From Tamarix chinensis (Eukaryota > Streptophyta > Magnoliopsida > Caryophyllales > Tamaricaceae), in the NCBI GenBank assembly GCA_030549775.1, contig CM060172.1, forward strand, positions 3,016,123 to 3,080,122: a DNA stretch of 64,000 bases, given 5' to 3'. Shown here in pieces: positions 24,060 to 37,967 of this stretch. The stretch's first letter is position 1; each line of letters starts with the position of its first letter. Below the pieces are notes generated by a model, which was given only the letters and a program-made list of their open reading frames with translations, did no database searches and was not told the origin of the DNA. The position numbers and the translations under genes are program-made.

Positions 24060-24685
24060 TATTTTTCCAGTCCACCAGCTATAATAGTGTATTTTGCTCT
24101 AGTAAGTGATTCTAGTCCATCGGCTATAATAGTGGTCAGGTGTGTGCTGCCCTGTTGAGTATTTCTGGTCCACTGGCTATAATAGTAGGGGATTTCTGGC
24201 TCGATAAACCCAAAATTTGCATAGTAATAAGTCATGGAACAATACTAATCGCTTATAGTGGAACACCTTGTGGGTCAAGGCTAGTGAGGATATATTTTTT
24301 TCTATCTATCAGCTATAATAGTGGTCAGGTGCATTTTTTCCTACTAAGTGATTCCGGTCCATCAACTATAATAGTAGTTAGGTGCGTTCTACCCTGTGGA
24401 GTGTTTCCGGTCCACCAGCTATAATAGTGGGGTTTGCATACTCACCTAGATTTAATATGAGAAATGTGTGAACCAGAAATATAAGGCATGGAAAGACATT
24501 AATTATTATAGTGGAACACCATGTGAGTTGGGGCTGATGATGTTGATTTTTCAATCCACCGACTATAATAGTGTTCAGGTGTGTTTTGCCCCGCAGAGTG
24601 ATTCGGGTGCACCGACTATAATAGTGGTCAAGTGCATTCTTCCATGTGGAGTATTTTCGGTCCACCGGCTATAATAGCGGGGTTC
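24060..24685 (-). repeat. Reversed tandem array of copy D
   Basis: At least eight units with ggtccaccggctataatagtgg, the reverse complement of the CCACTATTATAgCCGGTGGA core, in two blocks separated by a block containing ctcataa/ttaatatgagaaatgtgtgaac. Confidence 0.7.
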
Positions 24686-24851
24686 TCGTATTCACTTGGA
24701 ATTAATATAAGAGATGTGTAAGACAAAATATTTGTCTAAGTCTGGCCTGATCTTATGAACCTAAATCATGCTTGGTATGTTGTATGCATTATTTTCTTGT
24801 CTGGCCTTACTTGTTTATTACTTGATGGCTTATCTATATGGTTACCTTACT

Positions 24852-24868
24852 CAGTACGTAGCGTACTA
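24852..24868 (-). other. Hairpin motif 2 in copy D
   Basis: CAGTACGTAGCGTACTA, one mismatch from the inverted repeat CAGTACG-CTA-CGTACTG of copy B, followed on the minus strand by the same gagtaaggtaacc. Confidence 0.55.
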
Positions 24869-25359
24869 ACCACCCGTTTCATAGGTGTTGCTCATTCCCA
24901 CGAGCAAATGTCCCTTCTAAATTTATCTAGGTAGGTGGGATTATGTTTGATGCCTATGACATAATGGATGAGTCAGGGGGACGTGTGTTGATTGTTGGAC
25001 CTAGTATGGGGGCCTGAGAGTGATGTAGGCCTTACTCTCTTTATCTCTTGTACTTATGTTTCCGTTGTATTTCCATTTCATTTTATTGTATTGTACCTAT
25101 TATCCCTTTTGGGAACTAAAATAATGTGTTTTCGGTTGTAATAACTTTTATTTTGCACTCTGATTTTTATGTTATAAACACTTTGATTTCTATGAATTTG
25201 TGTTTAAGCTTCTCTAATGCTTATGGAAATTTTTCTTTAGCCTTGTGGTCAGTACAAGATGGGTCGGGGTCGGGCTTGTACTAATCATGACAGTAGCACC
25301 CTCATGCTTGTATTTGCCTGTTTAATAAAAAAAATTACTATCATTTTGGGGGTGTTACA

Positions 25360-25619
25360 CATCAGCTACCCTAAGAGTCAAAAACAGGCTCAAATGAAAT
25401 ATTATTCCATTATTATGTATTTTCAAATGATATCACAAATTATAATATAGAAATCCACAAATAACCAAATGCATCTTTTCAAGTGATAATACCAAACACA
25501 ATTATATATATCAACCAAATTGGACATTTTTAAGTGATAACACTAACACAATGAAATTCTATTATTAACCAAATTGGGTGTTTCCAAATGATAAAACTTA
25601 AAACATTATAAGGAAAAAA
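25360..25619. other. Unclassified AT-rich spacer
   Basis: Nothing recognisable. Three or four loose repeats of the form caaattgg(a/g)c-tttt-aagtgataa(c/t)a occur between 25470 and 25610. Confidence 0.35.
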
Positions 25620-28600
25620 AAAGCCATTTAGAGATGACACCAAACTTAATCAAAATCATGTCCCAAATACCATCATTATGATTCTTATTAAGTTCAAGGA
25701 AATTATAGTTAAAATTATATTTTAAATGTTGTAATTATATGAAGGTATTAACATAAAAGGTCTAAAATAATAATAATAATAATGATCATAAATAAACCAG
25801 GAACCATTCAGTTAGACTAGTTAATTGGTCCCTAGGACCAGTCGACTTGTCTAGTCATACCAGACCTAAACCAAAACAACATCAAAGGACTGGTAAAATG
25901 GTTGGCCTCACCAATAAATTATTCATAGTAATAATTTGATGGGTTTGGTGTAACGGACAATGGGTTTAAGTAGAGAGCAATCCATTTTGGTCTGTAGAGA
26001 AACTAGTTGATGGGTTTAACCAACCGATTGATTAGTTAATGAAACCTATCTAGTGGTTTGGCCCAACTGATCGATGGGTCTAAGTAGAGACCAAACCATT
26101 TTGTTTATAGAAACACCAATTAATGGGTTTAACAAACCGATCAACTGATCTCACAACTAACTGATCCAAAGCTCCAAACCATTCGACTTCTCAAACAACC
26201 AGTCAATGGATTTGAGGAATCGATTAACTGGTTTAGGTAAAACACTACTCAGAATTGCAATACACACACAAAAATTTCCAAAATTTACCATGTTAATACA
26301 AAAATGCTTCTATGTCATAACACATATAAAAATACTTATTGCATACATAGAATCACATGGAAATATGGTAATGTAAATACTTGAACGAGCCATGCTCAAA
26401 TGTTGAACTTATGCATAAAATCAAAGAAACCTAACAATGCTACCTCTAGGAAGAATTTCTACCACATGCTCAAATTCTAGAATATAAACTAGATCGTGCT
26501 CACATAAACACACCAAACATATGCAACCCCCAATAAGCTGCATAACCCCATTAATTTTTAAAAAGCCTTAACTTGAAGCAATTCTTCTATCACAAAAGCT
26601 CTTACCTAATAGCTATCAAGTAGAACCTCGATTCCTAAGAAAATTAGAGTTAAAACCATTAATAATTATCTTTCAAAACCTCATTGAAACTAAGGAAAAT
26701 TCATAAAAAGAAGAAAAACACAAAATGGGACCTTTTCTCAAAAATAGGGTGCTAAAGGAAAAAACTAGAACTTCAACCTTTCTTAAACCTTAATTCTTCC
26801 TTACTTAGGAAAAACAAGGGATAAATAAAACCAAGATTGAAAGAACAAGAGGGAGTATAATGTATGTAGAAGGAAGGGAGAAAACTAGAGAAAGTCTCTA
26901 TTCTTCTCAATAAAGAGGAGAAAAGGGAAAAATAAAGGGAAGCCTAACACTTGGGAAATTCTCCACTAAGAAAAGGGAGAAGAAAGAAAGGACAATAGGT
27001 GAGGAAAGAAAATGGATCAAAAATGAAAGGTATTGAGATGAGGTTGGGTTAATATTGAAAGGAGAGAGGAAGATGAGATCAGTTAGGTTGAGTGTGGGTA
27101 ACCAAGAAGTGAGAGCTAACTTGATGGAGAGATGGGGGTTGAGTGTAGCTGGGAAAGAACACGGCAGTGGGTTGGTGAATCAAGAGATGGTGCATGAATT
27201 CAACCATCATTTTTTATTGTAGAGATGACACCAAACTTATCCACTCAAGGCGCCATAATATTATCATTTAATCCATATTAAATCCAAGTCAAGCATGGTT
27301 GAAAATGTCATTAAAATGATGTTATTTCATAGGAATAACAATATAGAAGGCCCAAATAATGGACATTAATTACTAAGAAACATGGGTAAAATAGGAAAAC
27401 CAATTGACCTCTCACTAGGACCGTTCAACTGATCTCGTCGTACTAGACCTAAGAGAAAAATAAAACCAACAAACTAGTATACTATTTGGTTACAACAATT
27501 TATTGTTCATAGGAAACAAGTCTATTCTAAGCAAAAAACTAAACATATCTAGTCCCAAGGCCACTAGTTGATGGGCTTGGCAACTTGATCGAATACTCAT
27601 GGGAACCAGTTGATTGGTTCATCAAAAAAATTGATTATTCTCACAACCAAACAATCAAAAATTCCAAATTGATTGACTATTCACTTAACCATTTGATCGA
27701 TACAACAGACTTGTAAAACAACATCTTGAACTATGATCCACTAAACAAAAATTTTCATAAATTTCGCATATTAATCCTAGCATGCTTCTATGTCATATAA
27801 CACATAAAATGACATATTACGCACATAGTATCACATGAGTATATGGTAAAATGAACACTTGACAAGATCATGCTTGAAATTACCAAAATCATGCATAATA
27901 GAAAATAATTCAACATATGCTTAAACATAAAAGGTGGAAACTTTACCATATTATCAAATCCAAGAACTTTTTTAACTCATACATAACATATAAATACATC
28001 AAGAACATGAAACTATAGAAGAAAAAAAAGACCTTATTCATATTAGAGATAAGATTGCCTTACCTTCAAGCAACATTTTAGCATAAAATATTCCTAAATT
28101 AACTGTAGTCTACTAAGACCTCCATTCCTAAGAGAACTAGGAATCATAAGAATTAATAATATTTTTCAAAAATTTAATAAAATGAAATAATAAGAGGAAG
28201 ATAAATGACATAACTCAACCTTTTCTCAAAACATAATTACAAGAATAATGAAGTTAAGGTCTTCAACCTTTCTCAAAACATTAACCATTTCTTGTTTAAG
28301 AGAAACAAGAAAGAGTCATAGCTAAGATTAGGAGAAGAAAGAAGAGGTAAGATTTATACCAAAGGATGAGGAACAAAAGGCAAGCCTTTATTTTATCAAT
28401 AAGGAAGAAAAGGAAAAAAAGTGGAGAATGGCTAACACATGGAAATTTTTTCACCAAGGAAAATGGAGAGAATGAGAAAGTATAGATGATAGAGAGTGAG
28501 AATAAATTAGGAATGAGGTGTATAGAGGAGAGTGTTGATTAGCATACACAAGTGGGAGAGATAGAAGTTGAATTTGGGTTGAGTGTGGGAAATTAAGGTG

Positions 28601-28680
28601 TAAGGAAACACATGATGAGGTTAGAGATGTCGAGTGTGTCTATGGAGGGGTATGGATAAGGGTTTGTACATTAGGTACAT
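25620..28680 (+). repeat. Two diverged direct copies of a ~1.55 kb unit
   Basis: Unit 1 (about 25624-27215) and unit 2 (about 27222-28680) share landmarks in the same order. Both open with gagatgacaccaaactta (25631, 27226) and then have a gaccagt/gaccgtt...cagacc block (25838, 27418). Next is a block with atgcttctatgtcata-aacacat-aaaat (26305, 27782), then a ggagaaaagggaaaaa purine stretch (26930, 28395), and finally ggttgagtgt (27135, 28580). They are much diverged. Adjacent direct copies suggest duplication within an LTR or two LTR fragments side by side. Confidence 0.5.
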
Positions 28681-29138
28681 ATCTACAAGAAGGGAGAGGA
28701 AAGTGAAGGAGGTGAGAGAGAAGGTGACCAATTCCTCAAAAGTGGTTTTGGGAAATTTTATCTAAATAAAATCATAAAATGGTCTAAATAAAGTAACATT
28801 AATTCTAAAGCACTAAAATATGATTATTAGCACAGATAAAGTTTAATAATAAGTTTTCTTAAACATTGGAAGGAGATTCAGACCAAAATTAGAAAAGGAT
28901 ATGAAACCACAAGAAAACTAATCAGTTAGTTTGAGCAAACCAAATAACTAACATATTGGGAAATAAAATTACAAGTTCCTAAGCGTACCAGTAAATCCAT
29001 AAGGAAAACCAATCAATTAGCATGCCTAAAATTCATAAATTTATTAAAATTTCAAGCCTTTTATAAAACCAAAAGTCAATTACTTTATGTCAACATATTT
29101 TTAAATACAATTAAAGGATTTTAGGATGGGTTATTACA
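28681..29138 (+). repeat. LTR-like tail ending GGATGGGTTATTACA
   Basis: An AT-rich tail after unit 2 that ends ttttaggatgggttattaca at 29138, resembling the GGGTGTTACA terminus of the long-LTR family. It abuts the remnant of the gypsy 5' LTR. I found no matching TG start or duplication, so which element it ends is uncertain (copy C is a candidate). Confidence 0.4.
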
Positions 29139-29208
29139 CCGACCACTACTCACTACTTGCTATTTTTGCGTCTTCTTAGGGTTTAATTAATTTGCCTACT
29201 ATAGCACA
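29139..29208 (+). repeat. Remnant of the gypsy 5' LTR (last ~70 bp)
   Basis: actactcactacttgctattt...tagggtttaattaatttgcctactatagcaca aligns with the end of the 3' LTR (39478-39541: ctactcattacttactatttgtg...taggattcaatttgatatgtctatgatagcaca). The rest of the 5' LTR is missing here, displaced by the sequence that ends at 29138. Confidence 0.65.
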
Positions 29209-29216
29209 CCAAATTT

Positions 29217-29234
29217 TGGCATCATTTATGGGGA
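29217..29234 (+). other. Decayed gypsy primer-binding site
   Basis: TGGCATCATTTATGGGGA matches 12 of 18 bases of TGGCGCCGTTGCCGGGGA, the site common in plant Athila-type elements, 8 bases downstream of the LTR end. Confidence 0.55.
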
Positions 29235-29439
29235 CTTGTAACTTTAATTCTTATTTCCATTATCATGTTTTTATTCATATATTCTTCTAATTGTGAATCA
29301 TTTTTTTAATTTTTATGTGCAAATTAATTCATGTTTGAGTGCATTTATAATAAAAAATATAAAGTTGGTAATTCAACCTATGGACCTCACATTAATTTAT
29401 CTTGTAGCAAACAAAAACTGAAGGTGATTGAAGTACGTT

Positions 29440-30720
29440 CACACCACTCCATTACCTTTGAGTGATAGTTCTTCCTCTTCTAAAAAGGTAATAAAAGGAC
29501 ATCTAGAGACCATCTTTGAAGAATCTATGGTAAACTTAACTTTAAAAGAGCTTGTAGCTCTTACTTTTAATCTTGATAATCTTTGTATTGATTATCCTGA
29601 TGAATAGTATGAGTTTGAGATTAGACATGAGCAGATACATGCGCTCCCTATTTTTACAAGTTTTTGAGACACTAGCTCCTCTAGACTAAGTTGCATTAAT
29701 GGTCTAAACAAAATTTTCAAGGAATTTCATATAGCATGTTCTAGTATGAAACCAGCAGGGGTGAGTATACATCAACTTAAAGGAAAAATCTTTCTCTTCC
29801 GCTTGAAATGATGATACTAAGGAATTTTGATATGATTTGCCAACTAGATCTATTAATACTTGGGTTGCTATGCAAAAATTATTACTAAAAGAGTAATTTC
29901 CATCATCTAGGGCTACAAATATTCAAAAAGAAATATCTTATATTATGAAAGATGGGGGAGAGTCTTTACATGAATATTGGAGAAGCTTTAATAAATAATG
30001 TGATAGGTGTCTTAACCATCAAATTAGTATACAATTATTAATACGGTATTTCTATGAGGTATTAATGCTTATGGATAGTAATATTGTAGATGCTACTAGT
30101 AGTAGAGAATTAGTAGATAAATCATAATATTGCAGTACTAAAAATATTACCTCTTACTCTCACCATGTAAGGGAGATAAGTATACTAGAACTTAATGAAA
30201 ACTTAAATAATTTGAATTCTTTAATTGAAAAGGTGGTGAAAAGGGGAGTGTCAGCTCAAATATGTGGACATTGTTCAGATGCAGGTTATGATACTAATGC
30301 ATGTCCCACTTTGCAAGAAGAACAACAATTTATGTGATAGGCGGCCCTCAGAGAAACCTAAATTATGATCCTTATGCTTCAACTTATAACCTAAGATGAA
30401 GGGATCATCCTAACCAAAGGTATGGAAACAATAAGAGGCCACAATCATACCAAAATCAACAAGAATATAACCAACCCCTAGATTCCATCCTATCCCTCAA
30501 AACCAACTAAAACAATTTTTTATGCAACCATCACAAACATCAATACCAAAAAAATCTAGAGGTATTTTATTAGAGGATATAGTTAAACCTTTATCTACTA
30601 GTACTATTCAATGTCAATAAGAAATAAAAAATGGATTAAAGAACTTAAAAAGTCATGTTAGTTAGTTGGAAACAATTGGACGTTCCCAAGTAAATGCATG
30701 ATGACCAAAGGACAAATCAA
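29440..30720 (+). pseudogene. Athila-like gypsy gag (decayed)
   Basis: Frame-broken remains of a nucleocapsid protein. Recognisable pieces include a FHIACSSMKPAGV-like segment (about 29727), an ESLHEYW-like segment (about 29961) and a CCHC-like knuckle with CGHCSDAGYDTNACPTL (about 30259-30310), followed by a Pro/Asn/Tyr-rich tail. Many stops and frameshifts. The order and motifs match the gag of plant Athila-type gypsy elements. Confidence 0.65.
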
Positions 30721-30789
30721 GAAGAAGAAGAATATGAAAATGTAGCAGAATATATCAAAGATAAATATTTTAAGGTAATTAAAGTGAAT

Positions 30790-33270
30790 TCTCCTAATCT
30801 ATATAAACACGTTGTTCCTTTTTTTTGGCAAGTTATCTAAGAGTAAAGAGGATTATGATAAAGAAATATTTGAGATTCTTAAGAAAGTGGAGGTAAATAT
30901 CCCTTTTAATGAATCTATTAAGCAAGTGCCAAGGTATGCAAAGTTTCTAAAAGATTTATGTACCAATAAGAGAAAATTGAAAGAAGATGAACAAAATTAG
31001 TATGGGATACAATGTATATGTTGTCTTATAAAAAAATCTTCGAAATACATGTAAGGACCCAAGAATTTTTACCATTCATTATAAAATTGGAAGTATGAGA
31101 TATGAAAAATGCATTCTAAACTTATAAGCTTCTATAATCTCCATGCCTTTATCTAAATGTAGTGCTCTAAGTCTGGTTCCTTAAAAATAGACTCATGTTG
31201 TAATCCAATTAGTTAATAGATCTAACAAATATCCTAAAGCGATAATTGAAGATATATTAGTGTAAGTAAATGAACTTGTTTTTCCTATTGATTTCTATGT
31301 GTTAGATATCCAATATGATTGATCCCCTAGCCTATATGCTATTTTGTTAGGAATACCATTTCTAAAAAATATTTAGCACTAAAATTGATGTGCATGATGG
31401 GGTTCTTACATAATTTGATGTGAAAATACTCTATTTTAATATTTATGACTCTATGAGATATCCTGCTGATTATGAATTTATTTCCATGGTTGGTACATTT
31501 GAGATTTTTCTTCACAAGTTTTTGAATTAGAAAGTGATGATCACTTAGGAGTTGTTCTTATAAAGCCAATAGATATAGAATCTTATGAGGAGTTAAGAGA
31601 AAATTTTGAACAAAATAAAGAAATAGAGGAATGTGTTTATAGTCTAGGAGCTTTTCCGATTAGCATAAGGAGACATATAGACTTGCCTATTGTGATTGAT
31701 AAACCATTATCTTCTATAGGAAAGGCCTAATAAGTAGAATTAAAACCCTTACCCAACCACCTAAAGAATGCCTTCCTATGGAATAATCAAACTCTTCCTG
31801 TTATCATTGCTAGTGACATTAAATCTTTAGTAGAAGAAAAGTTTATTAGAGTCCTCAAAGAATATAAAACTATATTAGGATGGATTATCATTAATATTAA
31901 GGGAATAGGCCCTTAATTTTATATGAGTAGGATATTTATGGAGGATAATGGCAATCCTTTAATAGAGGTACAATATCATCTTAACCTAATAATGATGGAG
32001 GTGGTATATAAAGAAGTTCTAAAACTCTTATCTATATGAATTATTTGCCCCATTTTGAATAGTAGTTAGGTGATCTCATTATAATTAGTATCTAAAAATA
32101 AAAGAATCATGGAATTTGAAAATAATAAAGGATAAATGGTCCCCACTAAGTACAAAATGGATGGAGAGTTTGTGTTGATTATCAAAAATTACATACCATG
32201 ACTGGGGAGGGCTATTTCCCTTATACTTAATAGATTAAATGAAGATGTAGCAATCTATTCTTATTATTATGTTTTGGACAGATATTTAAGATATGTGCAA
32301 ATAATTATTGCCCTAGTAAATCAAGAGAAAATGGAGTTTATATGTCCTTATGATATTTTCGCTTATATCCATATGCCATTTGGACTATGTGAAGCCCCTA
32401 CTACCTTTTTAAAGATGTATGGTAAGCATATTCTCTAACTAATTAGAGAATATTATTGAGGTCTTTATGGATGAATTTAGTATTCATGGAAATTATTTCA
32501 ATGAATGTCTCAACAGTCTTAATCCAATTCTAAAAAGATGCTTAGAAACTAACCTTGTTCTAAATTCTAAAAAATTTCATATTATGGTTTAACAAGGGAT
32601 AGCCCTAGGCTATACCATATTTGCTAAGAATATTGAAGTAGACAAGGCAAAATTTATTTTTGTAGCTTCATTACCCAACCCTACCACTTTTAGAGAAATA
32701 TATTCTCTCTTATGTCATGTAGGATTATATCATAAGTTTATCAAATACTTTTCAAATATTGTCCAAATGTTATGAAAACTTCTCTAGAAATAGGTGGACT
32801 TTATCTTCAATGAATAATATAAAAAGGAATGTGATCATTTGAAAGAAAAATCAATACATGCACAAATTATATAGCCATCTGATTGAAACCATCCAATCAA
32901 ATTAATGTGTGATGCATTAAATTTTTGCAATAGGTGTAGCATTAGGTAAAATAATAGGGAAAGATCCATATGTCATCTATTATGACTCATGTACATTAAC
33001 TTAAGCTCAAATATAATACACCATAAATGAAAACGTTTCTAGATATTACTTTTACCTTAGATAAATTTTAATCTTATTTACTAGGTAGTGGCATCACTAT
33101 CTATTCTAATATTGCATCATTAAAGTACCTCATATCTAAGAAAGAAGCAAAACCTAGGTTGATCTATTGAATTATTTTTTTCAAGAGTCAAATATTCATA
33201 TTAATGATAAAAAAAGGCATAGAAAATAGCATAGTTGACCATATAAGTAGATTAACCAATCCCCTAAAGA
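30790..33270 (+). pseudogene. Gypsy protease, reverse transcriptase and RNase H (decayed)
   Basis: The only longish open piece is 30812-31000 (VNIPFNESIKQVPRYAKF), the linker before the protease. The protease zone (31040-31400) has lost its Asp-Leu-Gly-Ala-Ser active site but keeps a LLGIPFLKN-like end. The RT zone (about 31780-32780) keeps a MPFGLCEAPTTF-like segment (32371) and VFMDEFS (32460), where the family usually has MDD. RNase H remains are faint (32880-33270). Multiple stops and indels; not functional. Confidence 0.65.
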
Positions 33271-33329
33271 TGGCAATTTAATCAATGAAGAATTTCCTGA
33301 TGAAAAACTCCATGTGCTTGATATTAATA

Positions 33330-34640
33330 TCCCTTAATTTGGAGACTTAGTAAATTTTCTAGTCACTAAGGAATCCCTCCGCTCCCCCCAACTTTCACTT
33401 AAGCTCAAAAACTATCGAATGATAATTCAAGACAAATACTTTGTTTGGGATGATCCATATCTATGGAAACATTACTCTGACCAAGTGATTAAGAGGTGCA
33501 TTAGAAATAATGAAATTCTTTCCATTCTCACCTTTTTTTCATGACTATGGATGCAGAGGTTATTTTTCCTTAAAATTACTGTCCACAATATAATAGAAAG
33601 TAGATTTTACTATCCCACCATCTTTATAGATGCTTATGAATTTTTCAAGACTTGTGGAAGCTACTATAAAATTTGTAACTTTAGACATAGGAATAAGGTG
33701 CTTTAGAATCCTATTATTGCTTATTAAATTTTCAATATGTGTGGTATGGATTTATGGGGCCCTTCCCTACTTCATTTGCTTTTAAATATATACTTATAGT
33801 AGTTAATTACATTTAAAAATGGATGGACACAAAATCTACCTATATGGATGATGCTAAAGTAGTAGTAAAATTTCTAAAGACCAACATCTTTGCAAGATTC
33901 TATATTCCTATAACCATAATAAATGATAATGGTACCCATTTTTGCAAAATAATGGTGTAAACTCTATTAAGAAAATATCATGTAATCCACCGTATGTCCA
34001 CAGCTTACCACCCACAAACTATTGGACAAGTAAATGTCTTAAATCGAGATACCAAATTAATCTTGTACAAAACCCATAAGCCAAACCACAAACATTAGAG
34101 CCTACGACTAAATAATGCATTATGGACTTATCGAACCACTTTCAAGCCCTTGATTGGAATTTATCCTTATAGATTAGTTTATGGAAATCCATATCACTTA
34201 CCCATGGATTTAGAACATAAAGATTTTTGGGTTTCTAAGTAATACAATAAGGAAATTTATAAATCTAATATGCATAGGAAACTTCAATTATAGGAACTAG
34301 ATGAAATATGGAATAATTCTTTTGAAACAATTCTTAATTATAAAGATAAGGCTAAGACAAAACACAATAAGTTTATCTTGAGGAAACCATTTATAATAGG
34401 CCAAAAGGTTTTATTATATCACTCTAGATTGAAGTTATTTTTGGGAAAACTAAGATCAAGATGGATAGGACCATTTATTATTACTCACATTTATCCTAAT
34501 GGTGCAATTGAAATTAAGTAGTTGAAATTAAAACTGATAAAATGGGTCAATATGGAAGGTTAATGGACATCATCTTAAACCATTCTTTGAAAGACACATA
34601 GTGGAGGATCTTAATGTTATGGAGCTAAAAACTCCAACAT
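33330..34640 (+). pseudogene. Gypsy integrase and C-terminal region (decayed)
   Basis: The zinc-finger part is badly damaged. In the core the first Asp is at about 33743 (GMDLWGP) and the second at about 33928 (NDNGTHF). The third acidic residue seems replaced, because the GQVN...LNR segment has Asn where Glu is expected (about 34027). The C-terminal stretch (34380-34610) has a GKLRSRWIGPFI-like motif and ends HHLKPFFERH, as in Athila-type polyproteins. Several stops are present. Confidence 0.65.
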
Positions 34641-37600
34641 ATGAAGTATGAACATCAAGATGGTAAATCTAATGACCATTAAAGGAGAAGTGCTTGGGAG
34701 GCAACCAATTTATTTTTCTTACCATTTTCATTATTAATTTTATTTTCTAGATTAGGACACATTGAAGGTAAGCACCTCCATGTCTATTGTGAATTTCTCC
34801 ATTCACTAGTATGTTAGATTTTGGGAGTATACAAGTGCAATTAGCATGCTAATTTGATTATTATGTGATCTCAAATTAATTCTATACATTGGTATGAAAT
34901 AATTTTCAATCGACCTTATATGAGCGTAAATGACTGAATTTCATGAATCATTTGGGCTGAGTTAAAGTTCTTGAATCAATAGGTTAAGTGTCATGCAAGT
35001 ATATACTTTTAATGATTAGATATTCATTGTAATTAGAAAACATTTTTTATGTAAGACTCATGGTGTCAGGTAGGAAACTAAATACAAAGGGGGAGTCCTT
35101 ATGATGAGTTGTTGAAGGGTTCAACAATCGGGCTCAAATGAATTCAGGTAAAATTGATGAGTTAGGATAATATTTGCTAATGATTGATAAATGGGTTGAT
35201 ATGAGAGTCTCTCTAGGTGGAAATTGATATGTTATCATTACCTCTATAAAGAGTTCCTATATAAGCTTATCCGAAAAGTAGACACTTATAATCTGTATAG
35301 AGCTATTGGTTGGGCCAATTTCACATCTTGTAGACCCCTCACCTATCGATTCATAACTCTAGAATTTTTTTTCTTTTCACTTAGAGGCTAATAAGAAGGA
35401 GAATGGAGGTAGAGGACATTCTTGGCTATGTAATGTCAATTATAGTAGATTGTTGAGAGATATCTTTAGAACATTTCATTTGCTTGCTAATGGAGAACAT
35501 GAGTATCCCCTAGGATGGAGCCCAAGTGCCTTTTGGTCCTCAATCGCTCTAGGGTCAAGGGTGTCTCTGGACACACCCTTCAAGACAACCAAGAATAATA
35601 TCTACCACATCTATAGCCTATTGTTTTGATATATCTTACTATTGTTAGCTTGTATGATCTTTGCTAAAGGTGGGAGTCTAGGTATTTCCAAATAGTTTGA
35701 GCTCTTCTTCTTATATTATATAATTAAGGGGATACCTATTGATACTATTTTTTTTCTAACCAAGTATCGTGAGTGGGTTAGTAACAATACCTTTGGGGAT
35801 ATAACCATAGGTGATTTAATCACAACCATATCTATAGGATTGGCCCTTGATTTCTTTGATGATTTAATGACCGAGGCCCATGGCATACGTATTAACCTAG
35901 AAAATAGTCACCTAAGGGGTATAATATCTAAGATGGGAAAGGATTATTGGGTACTTTGCAAGGGTCAATCCTAATTTTTTCTCCCTTACCCTTAGTTTAA
36001 TTATGCCTCTACACAGAACTAGATACCACTTAGATCGAGTGACATACCTATACCTTATTCTCTTCCCTCACCTCCTCACCAACTATACCAAGGGGATATC
36101 CCACCACAGGATGACTTCCCCTCACACTAGGGCACCTCATACTAAATCCGTAGTGGCATAAATATTTGGACTATGTAGATGAACAATTTTGCTCTGTACA
36201 TGATCACCTAGATAGGATGGCCACAACCCAAGACCAAATTCACAAGATGCTAGCTATGTATGACCTACAATTAGGCTATTGTAGTTGTTTCTTTCCACCC
36301 TCCCAGTGATATCTACCCTTTCCCATGATTTATGTACATATTGTCTAGTCATCGAGGATTATGCCTATTTTAAGCATAGGGGAGGTACTATCTTAATTTT
36401 TTTTCGTTTTAATCATTTTACTCCCTTTTATTAGTTTTTTTTTCTTTTTAAGTGTGCCTTACATATTTTTATTCTTTTTTAATTTTCTTTGCATAATTTT
36501 TTTAATAAATTTTTTTTTATATTTATGAAAAAATGAAGGAATAAAAAGTATAATAAATGACACCTTGAGAATATATAATGAAATAAATCACTAATTAATA
36601 GCCTTAGCGTGCATGAGTAGTTGAGACTGATTGTTTTTCACAACATGCTTCTAGGAAAAAGAAAAAAGGATTTTTAATATTTTAGTTACATATCACTATA
36701 AAAGAACTTGAACATGAATTTTTGATAGTCATCATAGAAATGAAAAGGAGTTAGGCTTAATATGAAACAATATGGTGAGCTTTTGAGCCTTAATGATGGA
36801 TATAATTTTTATCCAATATAATTTTCATTCTTGTGTGTGATTCTCCATTGGTGTGTGAAAATAGAACTTGCTATTATTCACTATAAGGCTACATGAAATT
36901 GTTGCATACATTAAGATAATAAATCCACAACTTTCTTCTTATTAACTACTCATCTAAATAGCTTACTTATTATAAGTTTTCCTTTTCATAAAACCCAATT
37001 GAGCTTTTAATCCTATTTTCTTTATATTTAACCTACATACATGGTTGACTTTCCATATCATATCCTATCTTGTAGTTTGTGGCTAGTGGAGCAAAATTTG
37101 GTAATGAGTTGTCAATATGGTTAAAGATCTAAGAAAGGGAGTATGTAATGTTTTTTGGCAAGCAATAAATTGGATTCTTATAAAAAATTTGAAATTTTTT
37201 TAAAAATAATAATATTTTAGGTACTGATGTGGAAAATAAGAGATGAAATTTGAAACTCACTAAATACTTGTAATAAGTAGGATGGAGTGTAAAACACGCT
37301 TACTCGATGAAACATGGCTCAAGTTAATATCTATATAATATGTTGGTAGTATAGGAGGTGATGATTGGAGATAGAAAAATCCATTAAAGTGCAAGTAAAG
37401 TAGAAAATCATAAAGAGTTGAAATGGTGAAAGTTGTGTGCTTCACTAGAAATAAAAATTGCACCACAATCCTAGAATTTACCCTACCTTGACCCTAGCCC
37501 CATTACAACCAAATAAAATATCTATTGATTTTTGTATGCTCAAGTATATAAGTAGTGACAAATAGAGAAGAGTGATAAGTCTATGTTTGATCATTATCAT

Positions 37601-37967
37601 TGGTAGAATTTTTGAGAGTAAATACAAACTGAGATACAAGATAGTAAAGTGTTTCCCCATGCCTAAAGTGAGAATATATAGGCCTAATTCTTCATATTCG
37701 TTCATTTTGATGATTGAAAATATTGGATTGGGATGGTGAATTGGCAGTGATGTATATAACCTCAAATGATTTTGAAAATGACTTTTTGCAAGTTTACATT
37801 TTATTATTTTTATTCCTGATGAAACATGTACATTTGGTATGTTAATTATTGATTATCTCGTGTTGTTTGTTGGAAGGGGGATCATGTGTTGCTTGATAAT
37901 TAGGACTTCTCATACTTTTATGGTTAAGTTGCTTAAGGGTAAGGAACGATTCAAGCATGGGGTTATT
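34641..37967 (+). pseudogene. Gypsy 3' internal region with extra-ORF remains
   Basis: Between polyprotein and 3' LTR lie about 3.3 kb. Open pieces on the plus strand at 35700-35990 (contains FGDITIGDLITTISIG) and 36190-36310 (contains DRMATTQDQIHKMLAMY) resemble the extra ORF that Athila/Tat elements carry after integrase; its role is unknown. A cattgaggattatgcctattttaagcataggggaggt segment near 36350 is a typical element of this zone. From 36400 to 37967 I see only AT-rich sequence. Confidence 0.5.

Larger units (their letters stand above)
23147..25359 (-). mobile_element. Head of minus-strand long LTR (copy D), right of the CACTA insertion
   Basis: On the minus strand it starts at 25359 with TGTAACACCCCCAAAATGAT. 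It carries hairpin motif 2 (24852-24868), the cacgagcaaatg/cgtgggaat block, and the tandem array (24060-24685) in reversed orientation, then runs into the CACTA right end. Its continuation is 8336-8820. Open frames here (23806-24674) come from the array. Confidence 0.65.
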
